NCBI GenBank assembly: GCA_900314645.1
Contig: OMWB01000020.1
Location: 1-64,000, forward strand
DNA from: an uncultured Actinomycetes bacterium
GTDB taxonomy: Bacteria; Actinomycetota; Coriobacteriia; Coriobacteriales; Atopobiaceae
Direction of reading: 5' to 3'
Length of the DNA stretch: 64,000 bases
Shown: positions 56,817 to 64,000 of the stretch, piece after piece
Numbering within the stretch: position 1 is the stretch's first letter
Layout: every line of letters starts with the position of its first letter
Notes under the pieces: generated by a model
The model's database searches: none
Told to the model about the DNA's origin: nothing
The model's input: only the letters and a program-made list of their open reading frames with translations
Made by a program: the position numbers and the translations under genes

Positions 56817-57124
56817 TACTTGGAGAGCGCCTCAAGGAGCTGCTCGCGCTGACGAGCGCCGAGGCCCTTGACGCGACGGGTAGCGGAAATGCCCAGCTCG
56901 TCCATGATCTTGGCAGCCTTGGCCTTGCCATAGCCAGGCAGCGACTCGATGAGAGCGGAGACCTTCATGCGGGAAGCGATGGGATCCTCAGAATCCAGAA
57001 CCTCCTCGAGGGTGACCTCACCCTTCTTGATCTTCTCGCGAAGCTCAGCACGCTCGTGACGGGCCGCGGCGGCCTTCTCGAGGGCGGCCTTGCGCTGCTC
57101 GTCGGTAAGCTGAGGTAGTGGCAT
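56816..57124 (-). CDS. mihF: Integration host factor, actinobacterial type (mIHF)
   Basis: This 102-residue nucleoid protein has the actinobacterial IHF pattern: a basic N-terminal helix (QRKAALEKAAAARHERAELREK) and a helix-two turns-helix DNA-binding end (LPGYGKAKAAKIMDELGIS). It bends DNA and supported phage integration in mycobacteria. I chose ATG 57124, four bases after GGAGG; the ATG at 57139 overlaps that site. The mihF-gmk-rpoZ order is a marker for Actinomycetota. Confidence 0.95.
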   Translation of the reverse strand: MPLPQLTDEQRKAALEKAAAARHERAELREKIKKGEVTLEEVLDSEDPIASRMKVSALIESLPGYGKAKAAKIMDELGISATRRVKGLGARQREQLLEALSK

Positions 57125-57365
57125 GGTTCCTCCAAACATAGTTAAAACGTTTCAAGCGCACGTGCACTTGCAAAATGGCAGGTTAAAGTACGTGCAGAGA
57201 GATAGTTTGCCCATACGGTGAGGTTTTTGCAAGTGTTCTGCGCCTATCTTTGTCCATCCGAACACTCTACGCACACATTTTGCGGCAAACGGTGGCATTA
57301 AGCTGCCGATTTATGTCAAATATGTATGCAAAGAGCGCGATAGCTGCAGGTACGAGACCTCGGCC

Positions 57366-58091
57366 CTAGCCCTGAACGAGCTCCTCCACAATCGCGTCGA
57401 AGGCGGCAACCGGGTCGTCCGCCGCCGTGATGGGGCGCCCAATGACGAGCTTTGAGGCGCCAGCCGCGATGGCGGCCGCAGGTGTGGAGACGCGCTTCTG
57501 GTCACCAACCTCGGCACCAGCGGGACGAACGCCCGGGGTCACGATGAGGGCATCTGGGCCGAGCAGCGCACGCATCTGGGCGGCCTCCTGCGGAGAGCAC
57601 ACGATGCCATCAGATCCCGCGCCAACCGCCAGCGAGGCAAGCCTCGCGACCTCTTCCTCGACAGGCGACTCAACGCCGATGGAGTGCAGCGCCTCAGCGT
57701 CCATGCTCGTGAGGACCGAGATGGCAACCAGACGGGTGCGGTCTCCCCCGCGCCCGGCTGCAGCCTCCTCCACGCCCTTGCGCCCCTCAGAGATCATCGC
57801 GGCGCCGCCCAGGCCGTGGATGGACAGGATGTCCGCGCCGGTCAGCGACGCAGAGAACGCCGCGCCGTGAATCTGGAACGGGATGTCGTGCAGCTTCAGG
57901 TCAAGGAAGACGCGAAGGCCACGGGCGCGCATGTCGTCCACGATCGAGGGCCCATAGCGATAGAAAAGCGTCATGCCCACTTTGACCCACACAGCCTTAC
58001 CGGAGAGCTTGTCGGCAAGCTGAAGGGCGGTCTCGCGGTCGCAGTCGAGCGCGATGATGATGGCATCACGCGCCTGGTCTTGGGTTAGCAT
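57366..58091 (-). CDS. pyrF: Orotidine 5'-phosphate decarboxylase
   Basis: This 241-residue enzyme makes UMP from OMP, the last step of de novo UMP synthesis. The active-site motif FLDLKLHDIPFQI and the phosphate site GVRPAGAEVGDQKR are intact. I chose ATG 58091, which overlaps the end of pyrD by seven bases and has GGAG seven bases upstream. It is the third gene of pyrK-pyrD-pyrF. Confidence 0.97.
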   Translation of the reverse strand: MLTQDQARDAIIIALDCDRETALQLADKLSGKAVWVKVGMTLFYRYGPSIVDDMRARGLRVFLDLKLHDIPFQIHGAAFSASLTGADILSIHGLGGAAMISEGRKGVEEAAAGRGGDRTRLVAISVLTSMDAEALHSIGVESPVEEEVARLASLAVGAGSDGIVCSPQEAAQMRALLGPDALIVTPGVRPAGAEVGDQKRVSTPAAAIAAGASKLVIGRPITAADDPVAAFDAIVEELVQG

Positions 58092-59011
58092 TCGAAGGCT
58101 CCAATCAACTCGTTGATGTCTGAAACTCCTTGGCTCTCGGCCCACGCCTCGAGCTCGGCGAGGATGCGTGGCGCACAGGCGGGGTCATAGAGGTTGGCCG
58201 TACCTATGGCGACGGCCGTTGCACCAGCAAGAATCATCTCGGCCGCGTCGGCACCACTCGCCACGCCGCCAATGCCGCAGAGCGGAATCTTAACGGCCTG
58301 CGCGCATTCCCACACCATACGCACGGCGATGGCGTGGATGGCCGGGCCCGAGACCCCCGCCGTGGGACGGCACACGCGACTCTTGCGCGTGTTGATGTCG
58401 ATGGCCATGCCCGGGATGGTGTTGATGAGGCTCAGCGCATCGGCGCCTGCCGCCTCGAGGGCGCGTCCGATCTCGGCCACGTCATGCGGTGCCATCTTCA
58501 CGACGACCGGACGGCTCGTCAGCGGGCGCACCGCCGCCATGACCTCCGCGGCCGCCTGGGGCGTGGCGCCCATGGCCGCACCGCCTGCCGCGATGTTGGG
58601 GCATGAGATGTTCACCTCGAAGCCTGACGCGAAGGGGGCAAGCTCCTCGTAGAGCTCCGTCGCGCAGCGATACTCGTCAAGCGAGTGCCCGGCGATCTGG
58701 CAGATAACCTGGCAGCCACGCTCACGAAGGCCGGTGAGGTAGGCGCCGTAGCGCTCGACAAAGCCGTGGACGCCCGGGTTCTGCAGGCCCACGGAGTTCA
58801 TCATCGCCGATGGGAGCTCCGTGAGGCGCGGCGCGGGGTTGCCGTTCCACGGCTCGGCCGCGACGCCCTTGCACGTGATGGCGCCAAGCGTGGCGCCCAC
58901 GTCGTAGAAACCCTCGAACTGCACGCCGTTGCCGTAGGTGCCCGACGCCGTGTTGAGGGGGTTTCTCATCTGGATGCCGCCCAGATTGACGGCCATGTTC
59001 ACCGTACTCAC
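58085..59011 (-). CDS. pyrD: Dihydroorotate dehydrogenase B, catalytic subunit
   Basis: This 308-residue FMN enzyme oxidises dihydroorotate to orotate. NPLNTASGTYG, the catalytic Cys in EVNISCPN and FMN-binding GGVASGADA are typical of class 1B, which needs the PyrK subunit encoded just before it. It starts with GTG 59011, overlapping the pyrK stop as GTGA. Confidence 0.97.
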   Translation of the reverse strand: MSTVNMAVNLGGIQMRNPLNTASGTYGNGVQFEGFYDVGATLGAITCKGVAAEPWNGNPAPRLTELPSAMMNSVGLQNPGVHGFVERYGAYLTGLRERGCQVICQIAGHSLDEYRCATELYEELAPFASGFEVNISCPNIAAGGAAMGATPQAAAEVMAAVRPLTSRPVVVKMAPHDVAEIGRALEAAGADALSLINTIPGMAIDINTRKSRVCRPTAGVSGPAIHAIAVRMVWECAQAVKIPLCGIGGVASGADAAEMILAGATAVAIGTANLYDPACAPRILAELEAWAESQGVSDINELIGAFEC

Positions 59012-59823
59012 CAGGCCACCTCCTCCGCGTCAAACACGGGACCGTCCTGGCAGCAAAGGGCGTAGCCGCCCGCCACCAAGGCCACGTTGCAGCAGCTGCA
59101 GGCTCCAAAGCCGCAGCCCATCATGCGCTCCATAGAAGCCTGGCAGGCAATGCCGTGCTCGCGCGCGAGCTTGGAGATGCCAGCCATCATGACGGTGGGT
59201 CCGCAGGTATAGACCTGCGCATAGGAGCGCTCGGCCAGAAGGGACGCCATGCCGTCGGTGGTGAAGCCATCCAGGCCCAACGTGCCGTCGTCAGTGCAGA
59301 CCACCACGCGACGCTCGCAGTCGCACACCTCGCCCGCGCTCAGGGAACGCAGCTCATCAATCTCTTGCATCAGGTGCCGTTCAGCCGTGTGGTTACCCAC
59401 CACCACGTCAAAGCCGACGCCCGCCTCGGCAAGCTGTCGTGCAGCGGCAAAGATGGGCGGGAGCCCGATGCCGCCCGCCACGAGGAGCGCACGCCCCTCG
59501 GCCTTGGGAAGCCACCAACCGCGCCCACAGGGGCCAACCAGCGTCGAGGTGTCACCAGCACGCATCTTCGCGAGACGCTCGGTGCCCTCGCCCACCACGG
59601 CATACAAGAGCTCGACGGTCTCGGCCTTGGCGTCCGCACGCTTGAATGAAAGTGGAATGCGCAAGATGTGTGCGCCATCGCCGGGAACACGAAGGTTCAT
59701 GAACTGCCCGGGCTCGATCGTGCGGGCCACCTCGCTCGTGATGACGAGGCGCCAGATGCCTTGGGCCACAGGCTCGTTGCGCATGACCGTGAAGTCATAC
59801 TGCGTTACGGGACCAGTCTCCAT
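59008..59823 (-). CDS. pyrK: Dihydroorotate dehydrogenase B, electron-transfer subunit
   Basis: This 271-residue FAD/2Fe-2S protein passes electrons from PyrD to NAD+. The FAD/NAD fold shows AGGIGLPPI and TCGPTVMM, and the cluster Cys lie in GCGFGACSCC and ALCCQDGP. I chose ATG 59823 because GGGAGG stands four bases upstream; the frame is open 72 bases further but with poor support. It opens the pyrKDF unit. Confidence 0.96.
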   Translation of the reverse strand: METGPVTQYDFTVMRNEPVAQGIWRLVITSEVARTIEPGQFMNLRVPGDGAHILRIPLSFKRADAKAETVELLYAVVGEGTERLAKMRAGDTSTLVGPCGRGWWLPKAEGRALLVAGGIGLPPIFAAARQLAEAGVGFDVVVGNHTAERHLMQEIDELRSLSAGEVCDCERRVVVCTDDGTLGLDGFTTDGMASLLAERSYAQVYTCGPTVMMAGISKLAREHGIACQASMERMMGCGFGACSCCNVALVAGGYALCCQDGPVFDAEEVAW

Positions 59824-59964
59824 CAGGCCTCCCTTCTTCAATGTCGTATAGATGGTAACAAAGCTTGCGGCCTGCCCGTTTCTGGCAAGCTGCACGTGTC
59901 AAATGTCCATGTGAGTCGGCCTTTGACTGCGCCGGACAACGTAGTGTCACCTTTGGTCACAGAC

Positions 59965-60002
59965 GAGCGGTGGCGGCATCTTTGAGAATGCCGCCACCGC
60001 TC
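59965..60002. terminator. 15-bp inverted repeat after the YTG/EVW-domain gene
   Basis: GAGCGGTGGCGGCAT (59965-59979) and ATGCCGCCACCGCTC (59988-60002) pair perfectly with an 8-base loop. It separates the third repeat-protein pair from pyrK. Confidence 0.7.
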
Positions 60003-60028
60003 CTACCTAGGTTGGATCGCCCTTGCCA

Positions 60029-61594
60029 CTAGTACACGACGAGTTTATCCACGATGTTCTTCTCGACGTACTGCCTCGCGTAGTCCCAGGAGGTGCTGCT
60101 CGCCTCCTTGTACTTCCCGCCCGTTAGCGCCTTAATCAGCGACTTTGCCTCAGCCTGCGTTTTCGCGTCCGTGTATTGGACGTAGTCTTCCCACGGCCAC
60201 GCCGTCATCCACACCTCGACGGTGTAGGTCGCGCCCTTCTTCGTCGCAATGCGGAAGCTTCCGCCGCCAAGCTTCTCATCCTTGTACGCCGAGTTCTTGA
60301 TGTAGCGGAAATGGACCACGCTTCCACTCGTGGCCCCCGAAAGGTTCACGCCGGAATACTGCCAGCTTCCGCTTGTCCACGTGTCCGTGCTCACCTTTCC
60401 CAGCCAGTAGCTTGGGAACGCCACAGAGAACGCCTTTGTCTTGACCTTCGTGGGAACCTTGCCCTTACCGTCCCAGCATCCGTTGGCGAGCACGCGGTAG
60501 CCGTCGGGCGTCACCGTGTTGGTGAGCATCGCACCAGTCTTGCCCAGGTAGTAGTTGCCCACCCAGCGGTTCTTCACCATGGCGCCGCTCGACTCGAAGT
60601 AGTACCACTTCTTGCTAATCTTCTGCCAACCGGTGCGCATGGCGCCGTTCGAGCCGAAGTAGTACGTCTTGCCACTGATTGTCTTGGTGCCGGTGGCCAT
60701 CCTGCCGTACTTGGCGAACCAGTACCAGGACCCGCTGATGCGGTACCATCCCGTGCGACGGGCGCCGTCGGAGCCGAAGTAATACCAGGAGGTCTTGCCG
60801 CTGACCGTGAGCTTCTTCCAACCCGTCAGCATGATGCCGTACTTGTCGAAGCGGTACGACTTGCCGTCGATCGTGAGGAACTGGCTCTTGGGGTACTGGC
60901 CCGGGGCCCACACGTAGCGCCAACCGTCAGCGTACTTCTTCCAGGTGCCGATCTTCTTGATGGCGAAGGTAACCGTCTTGGTCCCGACGAAGGAGCCCGT
61001 GCCCTTGATGACGATGGTAGCGGTGCCAGGCTTCACGTTGTTCTTGTACGAGAGCGTGTAGTCGCGGTTGAGCACGAGGGCCTTACCGTCGTAGGTCACC
61101 TTGGGCTTCGGCATGACGGCCTTGGACGTCCAGCGCTGGGTGCCAATGCTTGCCACCTCAGCCAGCGTGAGCCGGTAGGTCCTCTCAGCCTGGGACGTGA
61201 GCTCGGGTTCCTCGACTGCCTCCGCAGGCTCTTCTGGGGCGATGTCCGCGTCAGGCACGGCCTCCTCTTCGGGGGCCAGGACTTCGTCCTCACTCACCAG
61301 CACCTCGACAACTGCCTGCTCGCCCTCGGCCGCATCGGCGGGCAGGTCGGCAGCGTCCTCGGAGACGGAGGCCTCGCCCTCGTCCACAGGCTCGTCCACC
61401 ACGGCCTCGACGGGCGCCTCCTCGTCGTCGGCAACCTCATCCGCGGCGAGCACCACGACCTCCTCGAGGCCCTCATCGCCCGTCTCGTCCGCGGCCTCTG
61501 CCAGCGCCTGCGCTGGCAGCGAGCCCATCACCATCGCAAGGGCCAACGCCAACCCAAGCGCCCTCTGCCACCAGTTCAAACGGCTTGCCTTCAT
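60029..61594 (-). CDS. Secreted cell-wall-binding repeat protein with one Ig-like unit and an unassigned C-terminal domain
   Basis: This 521-residue protein has a signal peptide (ends near ALAEAA), an acidic stretch (to about 135), one YTG-type Ig-like unit (GKALVLNRDYTLSYKNN), a few aromatic repeats, and a C-terminal domain of about 140 residues. That domain (from KTKAFSVAFPSYWLGKV, with TYTVEVWMTAWPW near its middle) has no catalytic motif that I recognise. GGAGG lies five bases before ATG 61594. It follows the CAP gene by 43 bases. Its Ig-like unit resembles those in the gene at 42401, so pieces appear to be shuffled between family members. Confidence 0.83.
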   Translation of the reverse strand: MKASRLNWWQRALGLALALAMVMGSLPAQALAEAADETGDEGLEEVVVLAADEVADDEEAPVEAVVDEPVDEGEASVSEDAADLPADAAEGEQAVVEVLVSEDEVLAPEEEAVPDADIAPEEPAEAVEEPELTSQAERTYRLTLAEVASIGTQRWTSKAVMPKPKVTYDGKALVLNRDYTLSYKNNVKPGTATIVIKGTGSFVGTKTVTFAIKKIGTWKKYADGWRYVWAPGQYPKSQFLTIDGKSYRFDKYGIMLTGWKKLTVSGKTSWYYFGSDGARRTGWYRISGSWYWFAKYGRMATGTKTISGKTYYFGSNGAMRTGWQKISKKWYYFESSGAMVKNRWVGNYYLGKTGAMLTNTVTPDGYRVLANGCWDGKGKVPTKVKTKAFSVAFPSYWLGKVSTDTWTSGSWQYSGVNLSGATSGSVVHFRYIKNSAYKDEKLGGGSFRIATKKGATYTVEVWMTAWPWEDYVQYTDAKTQAEAKSLIKALTGGKYKEASSTSWDYARQYVEKNIVDKLVVY

Positions 61595-61637
61595 GTACGC
61601 CTCCGATCCACACGCATCAGCCGACCGGGCCGACACC

Positions 61638-63314
61638 TTACTTGCTCTTGTCCCACACGCCGTTCTCGTTCACGTGGTCCTTACCGATCCACGTGTTCTT
61701 AGACATCGCGCCCGACGTGCCAAAGTAGTACCACGAGCCCGCAATCTTCTTCCAACCAGTGGCCATGACGCCCGAAGAGCTGAACCAGTAGCGCTTGTTG
61801 GAAATGTCCTTCCAACCCGTGACCATTCTGCCCTTGGAATCGAGCCAATACCAGCTACCAGAGGCCTTCTGCCACCCCTTAGTCATGGCGCCAGAGCTGT
61901 TGAACAGATACCAGAAGCCGTCAATCTTCTTCCAGCCTGTTGCCATGACGCCAGAAGAGTTGAGGTAGTACCAGGTGCTTCCCTGCTTGGACCACCCGGT
62001 CGCCATCTTGCCGTCAGAGCCCATGAAGTACCAGGAACCGCCAGACTTCAACCAACCGGTCGCCATCTTGCCGCTCGAGGCGAAGTAGTACCACGAGCCC
62101 GAGACCTTCTTCCAGCCCGTCACCATCCAGCCGGAGCCATCGAAGTAGTACGTCGCCCCGCCAATCTTTGCAAACTGCGACTTGGGATAGGTCCCGTCAG
62201 CATTCTGGTACCACCAGCGACTGCCGCTCTGCTTCCACCCAGCCTTCACCGTGCCGCTTCCAGAGCCAGACGAAGATGAGCCTTTCACGCGCTTGCCGTC
62301 AGCGCCCACCTTGACGCCGTCGGGCGTCGTCGTGTTGACGAGCATGGCGCCGTCAGAGCCGACGTAGCAATCATCCACCCACTTGTTCTTGGCCATGGCG
62401 CCCGAAGACTCAAAGTAATACCACTTACCGTCGACCTTGACCCAGCCCGTCTTCATGTAGCCGTTGCCGTCAAAGCAATAGTCTTTGCCCTCGATGCGAG
62501 CGATGCCGCCCTTTGGGTAGCTCCCGTCGATCTTGCGATACCACCAGCCGTTCGCATCGTGCACCCAGTTACCGACGGGCATTCCCTGCTCGTCCACCAT
62601 CTTGTTGATGTACGTCACCAACAAATCGAGGTAGTCGTCGACGGAGTAGGTCACGGTGGAGCTGTAGGAGAACGACTGCTCGCCGATGGTGTTGTTCGTG
62701 TTGTACGCGAAGCCCGAGATGATGTAGCTGGGATCGATGATGTTCAGGTAATGCCCCACCTGGCTGAAGTCTGTCGTCCCTGCGTCATAGAGCTTCTTCT
62801 CGGCGACATACCAGCCGTCGAAGGGATCCGAGTAGCCCATCGAGATGTTCTCGGCCACCATGTATGCCTGGCAATGCATGAGCATGCCCGTGTTCGCGAA
62901 GGTCACCGCCGTTTCGTTGCACTGCAGGATGGAGATGGCCATCATCTGGCAGTTCGTCCCCAAGGCCGCAGCCCCATGCTTCGCGCGCAGCGTGTTTGAG
63001 TACTCGATCGCATTTGCGGCCGCATACATGTTGAGCAACGAGGACGCGCCGCTTCGGTCCTTGAGGTCCGTGTGGTTCTGGATGCCGCCCACGTTGGAGC
63101 CAGTGCCGTTCTTGAGCAGGTCAAGGGCCGCATTGGCATCTTGGACGACCGCCTCGTCGGAGCTCTCCTGGGCAACCCACCTGAAGAAGCCTGCGGCAGA
63201 CCAGTCTTCCTTCCACGTCGTTGCACGCGCGGGCACTGCCACGGCAAAGGCCATCATGACTACGAGACACGCCATGGCGAGGCGCAAGACGGTTCGTTTG
63301 AGCTGCGATTGCAT
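61638..63314 (-). CDS. Secreted CAP-domain protein with C-terminal cell-wall-binding repeats
   Basis: This 558-residue protein has a signal peptide (ends near VPARA), an N-terminal CAP/SCP-like domain (about 50-235, with AENISMGYSDPFDGWYVAE and VGHYLNIIDP) and two blocks of aromatic repeats joined by an SSSSGSGSG linker. CAP domains are widespread secreted modules of mostly unknown activity. I chose ATG 63314, preceded by GGAAGGTGG; the frame continues upstream through the promoter. It leads a pair with the gene at 60029. Confidence 0.86.
   Translation of the reverse strand: MQSQLKRTVLRLAMACLVVMMAFAVAVPARATTWKEDWSAAGFFRWVAQESSDEAVVQDANAALDLLKNGTGSNVGGIQNHTDLKDRSGASSLLNMYAAANAIEYSNTLRAKHGAAALGTNCQMMAISILQCNETAVTFANTGMLMHCQAYMVAENISMGYSDPFDGWYVAEKKLYDAGTTDFSQVGHYLNIIDPSYIISGFAYNTNNTIGEQSFSYSSTVTYSVDDYLDLLVTYINKMVDEQGMPVGNWVHDANGWWYRKIDGSYPKGGIARIEGKDYCFDGNGYMKTGWVKVDGKWYYFESSGAMAKNKWVDDCYVGSDGAMLVNTTTPDGVKVGADGKRVKGSSSSGSGSGTVKAGWKQSGSRWWYQNADGTYPKSQFAKIGGATYYFDGSGWMVTGWKKVSGSWYYFASSGKMATGWLKSGGSWYFMGSDGKMATGWSKQGSTWYYLNSSGVMATGWKKIDGFWYLFNSSGAMTKGWQKASGSWYWLDSKGRMVTGWKDISNKRYWFSSSGVMATGWKKIAGSWYYFGTSGAMSKNTWIGKDHVNENGVWDKSK
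61700..62140 (-). repeat. Tandem coding repeats of about 60 bp in the CAP protein
   Basis: About seven units of 20 residues (TGWxKxxGSWYxxxSSGxMA) form the wall-binding end. Confidence 0.75.
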
Positions 63315-63367
63315 AGGGCCACCTTCCCAAGGAATAATGCCTGCATAAGACGTCATATGCGTATGCA

Positions 63368-63397
63368 CTATAACACAGGCAAAGGCTCCCCATGCAA
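63368..63397 (-). promoter_or_regulatory. Probable promoter of the CAP gene overlapping a terminator arm
   Basis: On the minus strand TTGCAT (63397-63392) and TTATAG (63373-63368) are 18 bases apart, 53 bases before the ATG. The -35 element is the last part of the pyrC terminator stem. Confidence 0.45.
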
Positions 63398-63451
63398 AGG
63401 GGTACGCCCCTTCCGACCGAAGCGGATCGGAAGGGGCGTACCCCTTTGCAT
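63392..63451. terminator. 25-bp perfect inverted repeat between pyrC and the CAP gene
   Basis: Bases 63392-63416 and 63427-63451 are exact reverse complements with a 10-base loop. It lies just after the pyrC stop and should end that transcript. Confidence 0.8.
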
Positions 63452-63472
63452 CGTTTGGGAGTGAGTTCGCGG

Positions 63473-64000
63473 CTATGCGACCACGCCGTCGATGAGCGTG
63501 TGCTTGCCGGCCATCAGGACATCGCAGGCAGCGCCGGTGAGGTGCGCGCCCAAGAATGCCGAGTTCTTGGACTTGCCCTGGAAGTAGCTCTCGGTCACGT
63601 CAATCTCACGCTTCGGGTCAATGAGCGTCAGGTCGGCCTGGGAGCCGGCCTCAAGCTTCACCGGGTTGCAGCGGAGCAGGCGGCGCGGGTTGATGGCCAT
63701 GACCTCCACGAGGCGGTTCCAGCTCATCTTGCCGGGCAGGACCAGGTTGGTCAGCATCAGCGGCAGGGACGTCTCGAGGCCGATGGTGCCAAAGAAGGCG
63801 ATCTCCCACTCGCAGTCCTTCTCGTGCTTGGCATGCGGGGCATGGTCAGTTACCACGCAGTCGATGGAGCCGTCGAGGATGCCCTGGACCATGGCCTCCA
63901 TGTCAGAGGCCTTGCGCAGCGGCGGGTTCATCTTCAGGTTGGTGTTGTAGGTATCGGTGATGTCCTCGTCGTTGAGGAAGAGGTGGTGCGGGGTCACCTC
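63473..64000 (-). CDS. pyrC: Dihydroorotase, C-terminal part (partial)
   Basis: The last 175 residues are visible and the start lies beyond the window. VTPHHLFL, the metal and active-site segment CVVTDHAPHAKHEK and the end with KREIDVTESYFQGKSKNSAF mark a class I dihydroorotase, which closes carbamoyl-aspartate to dihydroorotate. pyrC is normally next to pyrK-pyrD-pyrF; here two secreted repeat-protein genes and terminators stand between them. Confidence 0.95.
   Translation of the reverse strand, partial: EVTPHHLFLNDEDITDTYNTNLKMNPPLRKASDMEAMVQGILDGSIDCVVTDHAPHAKHEKDCEWEIAFFGTIGLETSLPLMLTNLVLPGKMSWNRLVEVMAINPRRLLRCNPVKLEAGSQADLTLIDPKREIDVTESYFQGKSKNSAFLGAHLTGAACDVLMAGKHTLIDGVVA

Noticed and set aside
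57125-57240. Several TGCA-like sites and a GTTAAA...CGTGCA direct repeat upstream of mihF.
   Set aside because: The spacing (6, about 24 bases) is not in 10-11-base steps, so I did not add it to the recA/comEA pattern.

Overview
The window is 64 kb of a GC-rich Gram-positive chromosome. It most likely comes from an actinobacterium of the class Coriobacteriia (Atopobiaceae/Olsenella-like); this is inferred from gene content, not from a database match. The main pointers are an actinobacterial integration host factor (mIHF) beside gmk-rpoZ, RNase Y and RNase J side by side with PNPase, a SpoVS homologue, a RodZ-FtsK-RNase J block, and many secreted proteins with choline-binding-type aromatic repeats. 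The window is almost fully coding. No rRNA, tRNA, CRISPR array, insertion sequence or prophage was seen, and no gene-free stretch exceeds 300 bases.

Layout. 1-5052 (+): the tail of a membrane protein, a secreted coiled-coil NlpC/P60 hydrolase, a ClC-type chloride transporter and a divergent fumarate reductase/aspartate oxidase-like flavoprotein. 5065-8160: nrdR-dut, then a divergent SOS module with a membrane LysM (YneA-like) gene facing lexA, and a membrane acyltransferase behind lexA. 8157-28752 (-): a long housekeeping series of hflX-miaA-miaB-spoVS, a GHKL ATPase with rny, recX-recA, cinA-pgsA-rimO, yajQ, rodZ-ftsK-rnj, and pnp-rpsO. 28920-33506: a first pair of cell-wall-binding (CWB) repeat proteins. 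33597-40811: recO-era-dgkA-ybeY-phoH and mtaB-dnaJ plus a second, membrane-anchored DnaJ. 40936-44479: a second CWB pair. 44587-50037: lepA-dus-nagZ-hemW, linked by 4-base overlaps, with rpsT and holA divergent. 51534-57124: comEC-comEA, thiI, rpoZ-gmk-mihF. 57366-59823: pyrK-pyrD-pyrF. 60029-63314: a third CWB pair. 63473-64000: the 3' part of pyrC.

Three themes connect the genes. First, DNA damage and competence: lexA, the LysM protein and recA share LexA-type boxes, and recA and comEA also share a helically phased TGCA array that I cannot assign to a known regulator. Second, cell-surface remodelling: seven secreted proteins carry different effector domains (two NlpC/P60, CHAP, C39-like, Ig-like, CAP, one unknown). 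Six of them carry aromatic repeats and sit in three tandem pairs placed at joints of otherwise conserved housekeeping operons. Third, RNA and translation maintenance: three methylthiotransferases (miaB, rimO, mtaB), miaA, thiI, dus, era, ybeY, hflX, lepA, rny, rnj and pnp.

The strongest candidates for something undescribed are the phased TGCA arrays upstream of recA and comEA, a hairpin that would hide the comEA ribosome-binding site, the CWB repeats that place a Cys-x18-Cys pair in each 63-residue unit, and a DnaJ whose C-terminal substrate-binding half is replaced by transmembrane helices.
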